From positions 1,822,001 to 1,886,000 of the forward strand of contig NZ_FSQZ01000001.1 in the NCBI RefSeq assembly GCF_900129645.1: a stretch of 64,000 nucleotides of DNA, given 5' to 3'. The translations under genes and the position numbers were made by a program. A model generated the notes under the pieces. That model did not search any database, was not told the origin of the DNA, and saw only the letters and a program-made list of their open reading frames with translations. Source of the stretch: Acetomicrobium flavidum. GTDB lineage: Bacteria > Synergistota > Synergistia > Synergistales > Acetomicrobiaceae. Below, piece after piece: positions 17,705-24,923 of the stretch (position 1 is its first letter; each line of letters starts with the position of its first letter).

Positions 17705-18071
17705 ATTATACACCTGCAGGATATAGCTTAGCATCTAATTAATCTTTTTGTTGCTTATAACCCCTTCTTCCAGTATCCTGATCTCCCGCTTCCTGGGCAC
17801 GACCTTTGCCGTAAGAAACCCTGGCCGGAAACCGATGGTGTTTCGTACGGGCAATATCATTTACTACTATAAGTTTTTAAAGCAGCTTTAATCTTTCCTC
17901 GACGAAGTCGATGTGCCGTTCCATTTCTTTAGCAGCAGCATCACCGTTTCTTTTTTGTATATATGGTATTATAATTTTTGAAAGCTATTATGCTATTGAT
18001 GAGATGATATGAAATTTGAAAAAACCAATTTTATAATTTCGCGGTAAGCTCTATACGAAAAGGTGATGAAA
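17705..18071. other. Decayed intergenic region with gene remnants
   Basis: About 365 bp with no intact gene. The minus strand holds the tail of a GntR-type regulator (listed separately). Left of it, minus frames of 17740-17870 look protein-like (with TAKVVPRKREIRILEEG) but I cannot assign them. TATAAT at 17970 with a poor -35 may be the promoter of the alcohol dehydrogenase. Confidence 0.5.
17877..17958 (-). pseudogene. C-terminal remnant of a GntR/FCD-family transcriptional regulator
   Basis: Minus-strand translation gives NGDAAAKEMERHIDFVEERLKAAL and a stop. The pattern (GDA-x-A-x-x-M-x-x-H, then RL near the end) is the typical last helix of FCD-domain GntR regulators. Only about 27 residues remain, and nothing recognisable precedes them, so it is a leftover of a deleted gene. 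Sequence match is from pattern recognition only. Confidence 0.5.
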
Positions 18072-19235
18072 ATGACGAACATATTGAGGCAATTTAGTTT
18101 CGAGTTGCCCACGAGGATCGAATACGGAGTGGGCATAGTAAGCAAACTTGGGGACGAACTAAAGAAACTTGGAGCCCAAAAAGTATGCATAATCACAGAC
18201 CCCGGAATCATAAAGGCAGGCTTGCTGGGAAAAATAAAGCCCATCTTAAATGAAGAGGGGATCTCCTACGGCATTTTCGATGGGATAGATCCCAATCCGA
18301 AGGACCGAAACGTCGAAAGCGGCGCTCGGACCGTAAGTAGCTTTCAAGCGGATGCAATGATAGCCATAGGCGGAGGAAGCGTGATCGATTGCGCCAAGGC
18401 AATTGGCGTTTTGGTTTCCCACGGCGGGGAGAGGATAAAGGATTTCGAGGGAAGGACTAAAGTAAAAAAGCCCATCCTTCCCTTCGTCGCCATACCGACA
18501 ACCGCCGGGACGGGAAGCGAGGTTACCTTTTCGGCGGTAATCACTGACACTGAGAACAACTACAAGATGACGGTCAAAAGTCCCTACATGGCCGCAAAGA
18601 TTGCCATGCTTGACCCCGAACTTACCGTAACCGTTCCGTCTCATATAACCGCCTCTACGGGCATGGATGCCTTGACGCACGCCATAGAGGCCTACACCGT
18701 CAAGGTTTCTGAGCCTGTCAGCGATGCGCTGGCTTTATACGCGGTTGAGCTGATAACGCACAATCTAGCAAGGGCAGTGAAAGATGGGGAAGACATCGAG
18801 GCGCGGGCCAGCATGTTGGTGGGAAGTTTGCTTGCCGGGATCGCTTTTAGCCACTCCGACGTCGGTTCCGTTCACTGCATGGCCGAGGCCTTGGGCGGCA
18901 TTTACGATGCGCCCCACGGGGTCTGCAACGCCGTATTGTTGCCCTACGTGATGGAATACAACGCCGAGTGTTGCATTGAAAAGTACGCAAGGATTGCAAA
19001 GGCAATGGGAGAGACCTTTGAAACTTCTCGGGAAGGTGCCATGAAGGCCGTAGAAAGGGTCAAAAAACTGGCCAAGGAAGTGGGCCTGCCCTCTTTCAAT
19101 AGCCTTGGCGTAAAAGAATCAGACCTTGAAAGGTTGGCAGATATGGCAGCCGGAAACATCTCCACGGATAGCAATCCTCGTGAAATGAGCAAAGAGGATT
19201 ACCTGGTGCTATTTAAAAAAGCGCTGGCGGATTGA
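18072..19235 (+). CDS. Iron-containing alcohol dehydrogenase (group III)
   Basis: NAD(P)-dependent dehydrogenase of ~387 residues. GGGSVIDCAKAIG near residue 94 and PTTAGTGSEVT near 135-145 bind the nucleotide; D-x-x-x-H (GMDALTHAIEAY near 200), HSDVGSVHCMAEALGG and PHGVCNA near 275 give the iron ligands. I choose the ATG at 18072 with AAAAGGTGAT upstream over a GTG three codons earlier. The glycerate kinase gene follows 22 bp later, suggesting a shared operon that could interconvert hydroxy- and oxo-acids or aldehydes, but the substrate is unknown. Confidence 0.9.
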   Translation: MTNILRQFSFELPTRIEYGVGIVSKLGDELKKLGAQKVCIITDPGIIKAGLLGKIKPILNEEGISYGIFDGIDPNPKDRNVESGARTVSSFQADAMIAIGGGSVIDCAKAIGVLVSHGGERIKDFEGRTKVKKPILPFVAIPTTAGTGSEVTFSAVITDTENNYKMTVKSPYMAAKIAMLDPELTVTVPSHITASTGMDALTHAIEAYTVKVSEPVSDALALYAVELITHNLARAVKDGEDIEARASMLVGSLLAGIAFSHSDVGSVHCMAEALGGIYDAPHGVCNAVLLPYVMEYNAECCIEKYARIAKAMGETFETSREGAMKAVERVKKLAKEVGLPSFNSLGVKESDLERLADMAAGNISTDSNPREMSKEDYLVLFKKALAD

Positions 19236-19257
19236 AGCCCATGGAGAGCTGCTGTTA

Positions 19258-20526
19258 ATGAAAAGCTTAAGAGAAGATGCCCTTAGGATAATAGAGGATT
19301 CTATTAGCTCGGTATTGCCCGAAAGGGCAGTGGAACAAGAGCTTAGAAAGCTAGATTTGGGTGACAAGATTTATTTGGTCGCCATAGGAAAAGCTGCCTG
19401 GAGGATGGCCAAGTCCGCGAAGGACTGTCTTAAGGACAAGGTGAAAGGCGGCGTTGTCATCACCAAATACGGACATTCCCAAGGTCCAATAGAGGGGCTG
19501 AAGATCTACGAAGCGGGCCATCCCATACCCGACGAAAATACGATCAGCTCCACGAAAGAGGCCGTAGAACTTGCGAAGGGCCTATCGAAGGACGATACTG
19601 TGCTGTTTTTGGTCTCCGGAGGAGGGTCTGCACTTTTTGAGCTTCCCGTAGATGGCGTGAGCCTGGAGGATATAAAGAACGTCACCGATATGCTTTTAAG
19701 GTGCGGGGCCAATATCGTGGAGATAAACGCCATCAGAAAGCGGATGTCTCAGGTAAAGGGCGGAAGGTTTGCTCTGATGGCCTCGCCAGCCAAGGTGTAT
19801 TCCCTCGTTCTTTCAGACGTTTTGGGCGACAGGCTTGATAGCATCGCCTCAGGCCCCGCTTATCCCGACTCGACGACGGTCGAAGACGTGAGAAAAATAA
19901 TAAGGAAATACGACTTAAAATTGCCGAGGCATATACTTCAAAGCCTGAGCGAAGAAACCCCTAAAAGCCTTGACAACGTTGAAACCAGGATAATAGGAAG
20001 CGTCTCCAAGGTATGTGAAAGCGCAAAAAATGTGGCTGCAAGTTTGGGATACAATGCCATGATCCTGACTACCACGCTAGATTGTGAGGCAAGCGAAGCA
20101 GGCCTGTTTTTGGCCGCGATTGCCAGAGAAGAGGTTGAAAAAGAAAGGCCTCTGAAAAGGCCCTGTGCGATAATCCTGGGCGGCGAGACGGTCGTACACG
20201 TAAAAGGAACCGGAAAAGGGGGCAGGAACCAGGAGCTTGTCCTGTCTGCTGCCCGAGGCATAAAAAACTGTACAGGAGTTGTGATTGCCTCCGTAGGTAC
20301 GGACGGTACCGACGGTCCGACGGATGCGGCGGGCGGTATCGTCGACGGAAGGACGGCGACATTATTAGAGGAAGCCGGCATAGATATCGACGACGCCTTA
20401 AACGACAACGATTCCTATCACGCCTTACAAAAAGTCAATAGCTTGATAAGGACAGGGCCGACGGGCACAAACGTAAATGATTTGATATTTATATTATGCG
20501 ATGAGACGAAAGTCCGGGAAAATTGA
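19258..20526 (+). CDS. Glycerate 2-kinase (MOFRL/GckA family)
   Basis: 422 residues, in the usual range of the GckA/TtuD family, which phosphorylates D-glycerate to 2-phosphoglycerate using ATP. Visible marks: GKAAWRMA near residue 44, VLFLVSGGGSALFE near 117-130, RKRMSQVKGGR near 160 and LSDVLGD near 180. The C-terminal MOFRL region carries GGRNQELVL near 322 and VGTDGTDGPTDAAGG near 340. It lies directly behind the alcohol dehydrogenase. Its stop codon is eight bases before the start of the left tRNA-Val repeat. Confidence 0.93.
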   Translation: MKSLREDALRIIEDSISSVLPERAVEQELRKLDLGDKIYLVAIGKAAWRMAKSAKDCLKDKVKGGVVITKYGHSQGPIEGLKIYEAGHPIPDENTISSTKEAVELAKGLSKDDTVLFLVSGGGSALFELPVDGVSLEDIKNVTDMLLRCGANIVEINAIRKRMSQVKGGRFALMASPAKVYSLVLSDVLGDRLDSIASGPAYPDSTTVEDVRKIIRKYDLKLPRHILQSLSEETPKSLDNVETRIIGSVSKVCESAKNVAASLGYNAMILTTTLDCEASEAGLFLAAIAREEVEKERPLKRPCAIILGGETVVHVKGTGKGGRNQELVLSAARGIKNCTGVVIASVGTDGTDGPTDAAGGIVDGRTATLLEEAGIDIDDALNDNDSYHALQKVNSLIRTGPTGTNVNDLIFILCDETKVREN

Positions 20527-20533
20527 TGCCTCA

Positions 20534-20608
20534 GAAAATCCAGTAAAAATGGTGGGCGACACAGGTTTCGAACCTGTGACCTCTTCCGTGTGGGGGAAGC
20601 GCTCTCCC
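20534..20608. repeat. Left copy of a 75-bp direct repeat (tRNA-Val 3' part)
   Basis: Identical to 35109-35183 except at two positions (20543 G versus A, 20593 G versus A). It covers the tRNA-Val 3' end through the anticodon arm to part of the D arm, plus 16 bp beyond the 3' end. Same orientation as the right copy. It fits an attL-type attachment site. Sequence diverges sharply at 20609. Confidence 0.85.
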
Positions 20609-20622
20609 CTTATCTGTCGCCG
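20550..20622 (-). pseudogene. Degenerate tRNA-Val(CAC)
   Basis: On the minus strand the T arm, variable loop and anticodon arm (anticodon CAC) are intact and end in ACCA. The D stem cannot pair (GATA against GAGC), and the first acceptor pair is C-C. The 5' end still reads GGCGAC, able to pair with the 3' acceptor strand over six base pairs. It is either a decayed duplicate of the tRNA at 35125-35199 or an attachment-site half next to chance similarity. Unlikely to be functional. Confidence 0.65.
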
Positions 20623-20749
20623 GGATATTTGCCTTTCCCTTGCCCCGTGGATGATTTCCCTTCGTAAATACTTTACTTGTGTCCTGTACGATAAGTCGAG
20701 CATGTCTTGTTGTTGAGAAATTCTTATCCCGAAAGTCATTATCCGGGCC

Positions 20750-20777
20750 TTGACAGGCAGAGTCCGTTGTCTATAAT
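20750..20777 (+). promoter_or_regulatory. Consensus promoter of the AbrB-type antitoxin gene
   Basis: TTGACA and TATAAT, both perfect matches to the sigma-70 consensus, separated by 16 bases. The antitoxin start is 46 bases further on, with a perfect inverted repeat in between. Confidence 0.8.
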
Positions 20778-20788
20778 TAAACCATCAA

Positions 20789-20809
20789 TTAGTGGGATTT
20801 TCCCACTAA
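20789..20809 (+). promoter_or_regulatory. Palindromic operator before the AbrB-type antitoxin
   Basis: TTAGTGGGA, three bases, then TCCCACTAA: a perfect 9-bp inverted repeat just downstream of the -10 box. The position is ideal for autorepression by the antitoxin encoded next. A transcript hairpin is also possible. Confidence 0.65.
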
Positions 20810-20822
20810 GGGGGGGTAGAAG

Positions 20823-21089
20823 ATGGCTGACACAAAAGAAGTGGCTGTAAGAATAGACGACAAAGGCCGCATTACTTTACCCAGGAGCATGAGAAAGGCC
20901 TTAGGAGTAAAAGCGGGCGACACGTTGTTCTTCAAGTATGATCCGCAAAGTAACCAGTTGCGGATAGCCCTGGCAGTGAGTCCTTTTGACGTCTTAGCCG
21001 AGGAAGCCGTCAAGGAGTATAAGGAGGGTCGTACCAGAACTATAGAAGAGTACGCCAAAGAAAAAGACATCCGTTTGGACGTCGAATGA
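20823..21089 (+). CDS. AbrB/MazE-type antitoxin (SpoVT-AbrB domain)
   Basis: 88 residues. The N-terminal swapped-hairpin DNA-binding domain reads VRIDDKGRITLPRSMRKALGVKAGDTLFF (shown by the RITLP and GVKAGD motifs at residues ~15-32). The charged C-terminal tail (EEAVKEYKEGRT, then EEYAKEKD) is a typical toxin-binding extension. The stop overlaps the ATG of the next small gene (ATGA), as in toxin-antitoxin operons. It is driven by a consensus promoter with an inverted repeat. Confidence 0.85.
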   Translation: MADTKEVAVRIDDKGRITLPRSMRKALGVKAGDTLFFKYDPQSNQLRIALAVSPFDVLAEEAVKEYKEGRTRTIEEYAKEKDIRLDVE

Positions 21090-21211
21090 ACTTTGAACTG
21101 CATTTGACAAAGAGCGCTGAAAAAGACCTGACAAAGCTACGGGGGCTGGCCGAAGAAGCCATCAGGGTGTATGTATTTGTAGTTACATTGTATCTACAAA
21201 GGTGGCGTTGA
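21086..21211 (+). pseudogene. Truncated RelE/ParE-type toxin
   Basis: Starts in an ATGA overlap with the antitoxin stop and encodes 41 residues. The first ~18 (MNFELHLTKSAEKDLTKL) match the N-terminal strand and helix of RelE/ParE toxins, which are normally 85-95 residues long. After about residue 28 the sequence is unrelated and ends. The catalytic C-terminal half is missing, so this toxin should be inactive, leaving an orphan antitoxin. Confidence 0.65.
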
Positions 21212-21234
21212 CATTGGTACGAACCTGCGATTCG

Positions 21235-21696
21235 ATGATCAGGGTGCGAATAAACAGCGAAACAAAGGAGAGGGCCGCACGTGTCCTTGATGGGATGGGG
21301 CTTATCCTTTCCGACGCAGTGCGCATGTTTTTAGTCCGCATTGCCGAAGAAGGGCGTTTCCCCTTCGAGATCGAAGTTCCCAAAGCAAAAGAAGAAAAAC
21401 CAAAGCCAAAGACCCTTGAAGAGATAAAAAGAATCATAAACAGCCACAGGAAAGAGCTTGAAGAAAAGTACAAGGTAAAAAGCATCGCTGTCTTTGGTTC
21501 TTATGCCCGCGGCGAGCAGACCGAAGACAGCGACGTTGACATCATGGTCGAGTTTAGCTAGCCCGTAGGTCTCAAGTTCTTCGGCCTTGCCGATTTTCTG
21601 GAAGACATCCTGGGTATAAAAGTCGATCTTGCGACCCCTGACGGCATAAAGCCCAACAGGAAAGAGTACGTCATGGAAGATTTGTGCTATGTCTAA
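21235..21696 (+). pseudogene. RelB/DinJ-like antitoxin domain fused to MNT nucleotidyltransferase, interrupted by TAG
   Basis: From the ATG at 21235, residues ~1-47 match RelB/DinJ antitoxins (RVRINSETKERAARVLDGMG, then PFEIEVP). A lysine/proline-rich linker leads into a minimal nucleotidyltransferase (KTLEEIKRII, then GSYARGEQTEDSDVD with the GSxxRG and DxD catalytic motifs). A TAG at 21559-21561 stops it after VEFS. In the same frame the family continues (PVGLKFFGLADFLEDILG, VDLATPDGIKPNR) to a natural stop at 21694. Without the TAG the product would be 153 residues. It could still yield a 108-residue truncated protein. Confidence 0.65.
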
Positions 21697-21751
21697 AAGG
21701 GGACGAACTCAAAAGTGAATTTTATCCTCTGTGATGATAGGTGATATTCGA

Positions 21752-21798
21752 TAAAAAAATACCGAGCGGATACTCTGCCAACAGCCCCGCTCGGTATT
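21752..21798 (-). terminator. Terminator of the AtuA/MmgE operon
   Basis: On the minus strand AATACCGAGCGG (rc of 21787-21798) pairs with CCGCTCGGTATT (rc of 21758-21769), a perfect 12-bp stem, followed by TTTTTTA. It lies just after the last gene of the minus-strand operon. Confidence 0.9.
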
Positions 21799-21804
21799 TA
21801 AAAG

Positions 21805-23193
21805 TTATTCCTTCCTCAAGAGCTCCACGAAGCTTCTGACGTTTTTGACTTCTTCCAGGTTAAACAAGGCCTCAGCGATCCTGTCGAGTTTTTTGTCGTC
21901 TTGGATTGCCTTGAAGCCCAGGGTTTTGAACTTCCAGAGCAACTCTTCCTTAGTGAAGGGGTTTTTGGGATGTCCCTTGGGATAATTTACCTCCAGGTTG
22001 AACACACGTCCGTCGTTTAAGTGGATGTCGATCTTAACGGTGTAGCGAAGAGCCCTGGGCAGGTTTTCTATTTCGGGATCGTCGACGACCTCAACTTTTC
22101 TTGCGAACTCCAGTATCTTGGGATCTTTGATCTTGTCTTCGGTAAATTGGTCGATAAAGGCGTTCCCCTCCATGAGCGTGACGGCACAAACGTAGGGATG
22201 GCTTAACTGCGCCGAGACCACGCTTTTGATGTCATCTACGTCGACGGAGTATTTTCTCGTTATAGATGTGGTATGAACGACAATCTTTTTTATGTCCTCG
22301 GGCTTTATGTCGGGATGTTCTGCTTTGAACTTCCTTAAGCCGTCTATGGTCGTGTGCTTGCTTCGACAAGTGGAGTAGAATTTAAGTCCAATGCCCATGA
22401 GCTCCCAACGGTCACCCAACTCTCCGCAGGTGCGCTCTTCGTCGTAGACTCTGTCGGTGAAGCAGTGATAAAATCCTCCGAATTCGTTTTCAAAGACGTC
22501 TTCTATTCCAGTGAAACCTTCTTTTGCGAGCAAAGCTCCGACGATGGCTCCTTCCGAGGATTTGGAGGGCACTATCCTTTTTGCCATGGAGGCAAACTGT
22601 ACGGCCTGCAGGCCGCTTGCCCAGTTTCCTGAAATTCCCATGGCGTGTTGCATTTGTTCAGCGTTCAAGCCAAGCAGCCTTCCCACGCCCGCTGTCGAAC
22701 CGAATACGCAGGTGGTTCCCGTGTTGTTAAATCCCTGATGGGCCAGCTCCATGCCGATGGGTGCGGCCACGCGGCAGGATATTTCGTAGGCTAGGGCGGC
22801 GGCGACCAAAAATTCCTTGCCGCTTACGCTTTCAAGCATCTCAGCAAAGGAGGTGACACATCCCAAAACACCTGTGGAAACGTGAATTATTCCGTCGGTA
22901 TGCGTGTCGTCGAGCTCAAAGGAGTTTATGGCCGAGCCGTTTATCATCATGGCGGCGGTGACGGAAGTTTTATCCCTCGTTCCCCATATGGAGGCTTCCT
23001 TTCTGTCCGTCCTGGCCGTCAGGACGTCTTTGTAGATCTTCATCCACGGGGTGGTGGATCCGAATAGTCCGCATCCATAACCGTCAAGCATGACGTTTTT
23101 GAGGTGTTCTATCACCTCCGAGGGAATGTCCTCGTATTTCAGGCTGACAGCGAATTCCGATAACCGTCTGCTCATTGTCTGTTTTTCCGACAT
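21805..23193 (-). CDS. MmgE/PrpD family protein, copy 1
   Basis: 462 residues, the usual length of the MmgE/PrpD (2-methylcitrate dehydratase) superfamily. Typical marks: MINGSAINSFELDDTHTDGIIHVSTGVLG near residues 83-110, then FNNTGTTCVFGSTAGVGRLLGL near 153 and FYSTCRSKHTTIDGL near 273. The HPSS-type histidine seen in many members is replaced here by DDTHTDG and IIHVS. Members dehydrate or isomerise branched tri- and dicarboxylic acids. Last gene of the AtuA operon, 36 bp after copy 2. The ATG has GAGGGGG upstream. Confidence 0.85.
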   Translation of the reverse strand: MSEKQTMSRRLSEFAVSLKYEDIPSEVIEHLKNVMLDGYGCGLFGSTTPWMKIYKDVLTARTDRKEASIWGTRDKTSVTAAMMINGSAINSFELDDTHTDGIIHVSTGVLGCVTSFAEMLESVSGKEFLVAAALAYEISCRVAAPIGMELAHQGFNNTGTTCVFGSTAGVGRLLGLNAEQMQHAMGISGNWASGLQAVQFASMAKRIVPSKSSEGAIVGALLAKEGFTGIEDVFENEFGGFYHCFTDRVYDEERTCGELGDRWELMGIGLKFYSTCRSKHTTIDGLRKFKAEHPDIKPEDIKKIVVHTTSITRKYSVDVDDIKSVVSAQLSHPYVCAVTLMEGNAFIDQFTEDKIKDPKILEFARKVEVVDDPEIENLPRALRYTVKIDIHLNDGRVFNLEVNYPKGHPKNPFTKEELLWKFKTLGFKAIQDDKKLDRIAEALFNLEEVKNVRSFVELLRKE

Positions 23194-23229
23194 CTTCTTT
23201 TCCCCCTCTATTAATTTAAAAAATATGCC

Positions 23230-24594
23230 CTAGAACCTTAACAGTTTCATCAAACTTCTTACCGGCGCGTCGGGCGATCCGTGTAACGTATTTTCGATGA
23301 TCTCCGCCTGTCTTTTCTTTGAAATTACCCCTTCCGTGACGTCGATGAACTTATCTATCAATTCTTCGTCTGTCATTGGATTTTCCGGGTCACCCTTTGG
23401 ATAATCTACGCGCGATGAATAGATATTGCCTTTTTTATCCTTAATTTGAACGATCATGCTCCTGGGATTCGGATATAGCTTTTGAATTTCAGGATCTATT
23501 TCTATGGTGATCTTTTTTGCAATTTCATGCACCTTTGGGTCCTTTATCGCCTCATCCGTGTACTCCTGAAGTCCGGCTTTGCCTCTGACCAGTATTGAGG
23601 CGATCCCGTATTGGATGCTCAAGCGTGCGTGCAAGACCGTTTGGTAATCGGGGATATCAGAGCCTTGCTTGGCGTTTTGGTGTGTGAGGATATGGATTTG
23701 GTCAATGTCTTCCGGCGTCAAAGGGTGTTCATTTAGGATGTTTAAAGTTGCTTCGTTTGCATAATGGACATATCTGCAGGAGGGGTATGGCTTGAAGTAG
23801 ATGGACAATATGTCGTATTCGCTGCCCAAGCCCTTCGTTATGGATGAGATGTCGTATCGGTCAGAGAAACAGTGACAGAACCCGAGACGTCCCTCGATTA
23901 CTCCTTTTGGGCCCGTCAGGCCTTCTTTAGCCAGTAGGGCAGTCAAGATTCCGTTTCTTGCAGCGTTACCGGGGTGTAAGTGCTTCACCAAAGAGCCGTC
24001 TATCTCGTATTGATTGATGCCCGATGCCAGGCTTCCGGCAAGCCCCAAGGCGTTGACCGTTTCTTCGACGCTTAAGTTTAATATTTGGCAGCAGGCTGCC
24101 GTCGTGCCAAAGTGAGCGACCGTTCCCGTTGGATGAAATCCCTTGAGGTAGTGGTGTGGGTTCATGGATTTTCCTATCCTTATGGAGACTTCGTAGCCCA
24201 CGGCGATGGCGGTGATCAAATCCCGAGCAGTTTTTCCTTCCGCCTCACATAGGGCGAGGGAGGAAGGTATGATCGAGGATCCGGGATGGTAAGTCGCATG
24301 TCTTGAGCCGTCGTCGAGTTCTAGAGCGTGCGCTGCGATGCCGTTTGCGAAGGCAGCCGTTTGAGGAGATCTCATGATGTCCGTTCCAATTATCGTAGCC
24401 TTGGGCGGCTCCTCCAGGGACCTTGCGTAGTTTTGGGCTATCTTTCCTGATGTCGAGTGATAGCTTCCGGCTATTACGGCTCCGCAGGTGTCCAAAAGGC
24501 ATCTTTTAGCCTGGTGGACCACCTCTTTGGGCAAGTTTTCGTAAGTTGCCCTTTGTACGAAATCTGCCAGCCTTTCGGAGACGCTTTTGGTCAT
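23230..24594 (-). CDS. MmgE/PrpD family protein, copy 2
   Basis: 454 residues from an ATG with GGGAGG seven bases upstream (a longer frame begins five codons earlier without support). The family motif LDTCGAVIAGSYHSTSGKIA lies near residue 29, ALELDDGSRHATYHPGSSIIPSSLA near 90-114, and YFKPYPSCRYVHYA near 266. The HPGS and histidine-rich segments are conserved, so a dehydratase/isomerase activity on a branched polycarboxylate is likely. Its start lies two bases after the stop of the DUF4387 gene; translational coupling is likely. Confidence 0.88.
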   Translation of the reverse strand: MTKSVSERLADFVQRATYENLPKEVVHQAKRCLLDTCGAVIAGSYHSTSGKIAQNYARSLEEPPKATIIGTDIMRSPQTAAFANGIAAHALELDDGSRHATYHPGSSIIPSSLALCEAEGKTARDLITAIAVGYEVSIRIGKSMNPHHYLKGFHPTGTVAHFGTTAACCQILNLSVEETVNALGLAGSLASGINQYEIDGSLVKHLHPGNAARNGILTALLAKEGLTGPKGVIEGRLGFCHCFSDRYDISSITKGLGSEYDILSIYFKPYPSCRYVHYANEATLNILNEHPLTPEDIDQIHILTHQNAKQGSDIPDYQTVLHARLSIQYGIASILVRGKAGLQEYTDEAIKDPKVHEIAKKITIEIDPEIQKLYPNPRSMIVQIKDKKGNIYSSRVDYPKGDPENPMTDEELIDKFIDVTEGVISKKRQAEIIENTLHGSPDAPVRSLMKLLRF

Positions 24595-24596
24595 CG

Positions 24597-24923
24597 TCAG
24601 TCCTCCCACGGTATCTCCAGGGAAAAGAGGGGAGCGTACTGCTGACAGCCGTAGACATCCGTTTCGGCAGGTCCGCCGCTTGGAATCGGGCGCTGATAAT
24701 TTGCCTTGATGCCCATGCCCGGATCAAAGAACATGAAGTCTAAGATCTTTTCAGGTTCTACGTTATAGGCCCTGGCTATCGCCTCCCTCGTTATGGCTCC
24801 GCTTTTTTTGACCCTTTCGTAAATTTCCCGATCGTCGAATATGATCTCCAGGGTTATCATGAAGCTTCCTGCATTCTTGCTCCTCACGGTTCTGGCCAAA
24901 TCACAGATATTTTTTGTCTTCAT
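24597..24923 (-). CDS. DUF4387 family protein
   Basis: 108 residues from an ATG preceded by GGGAGG. It matches the small DUF4387 family: LARTVRSKNAGSFMITLEIIFDD at the N terminus and FDPGMGIKANYQRPIPSGGP toward the end. Members are nearly always encoded next to AtuA (DUF1446) proteins, often as one fused protein, so it is probably a subunit or partner of the AtuA-like protein in this operon. Biochemical role unknown. It overlaps the end of MmgE/PrpD copy 3 by 4 bp (ATGA). Confidence 0.85.
   Translation of the reverse strand: MKTKNICDLARTVRSKNAGSFMITLEIIFDDREIYERVKKSGAITREAIARAYNVEPEKILDFMFFDPGMGIKANYQRPIPSGGPAETDVYGCQQYAPLFSLEIPWED

Noticed and set aside
21559-21561. TAG decoded as pyrrolysine or by readthrough
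   Set aside because: No pyrrolysine genes or methylamine methyltransferase context are seen; a simple nonsense mutation explains it.
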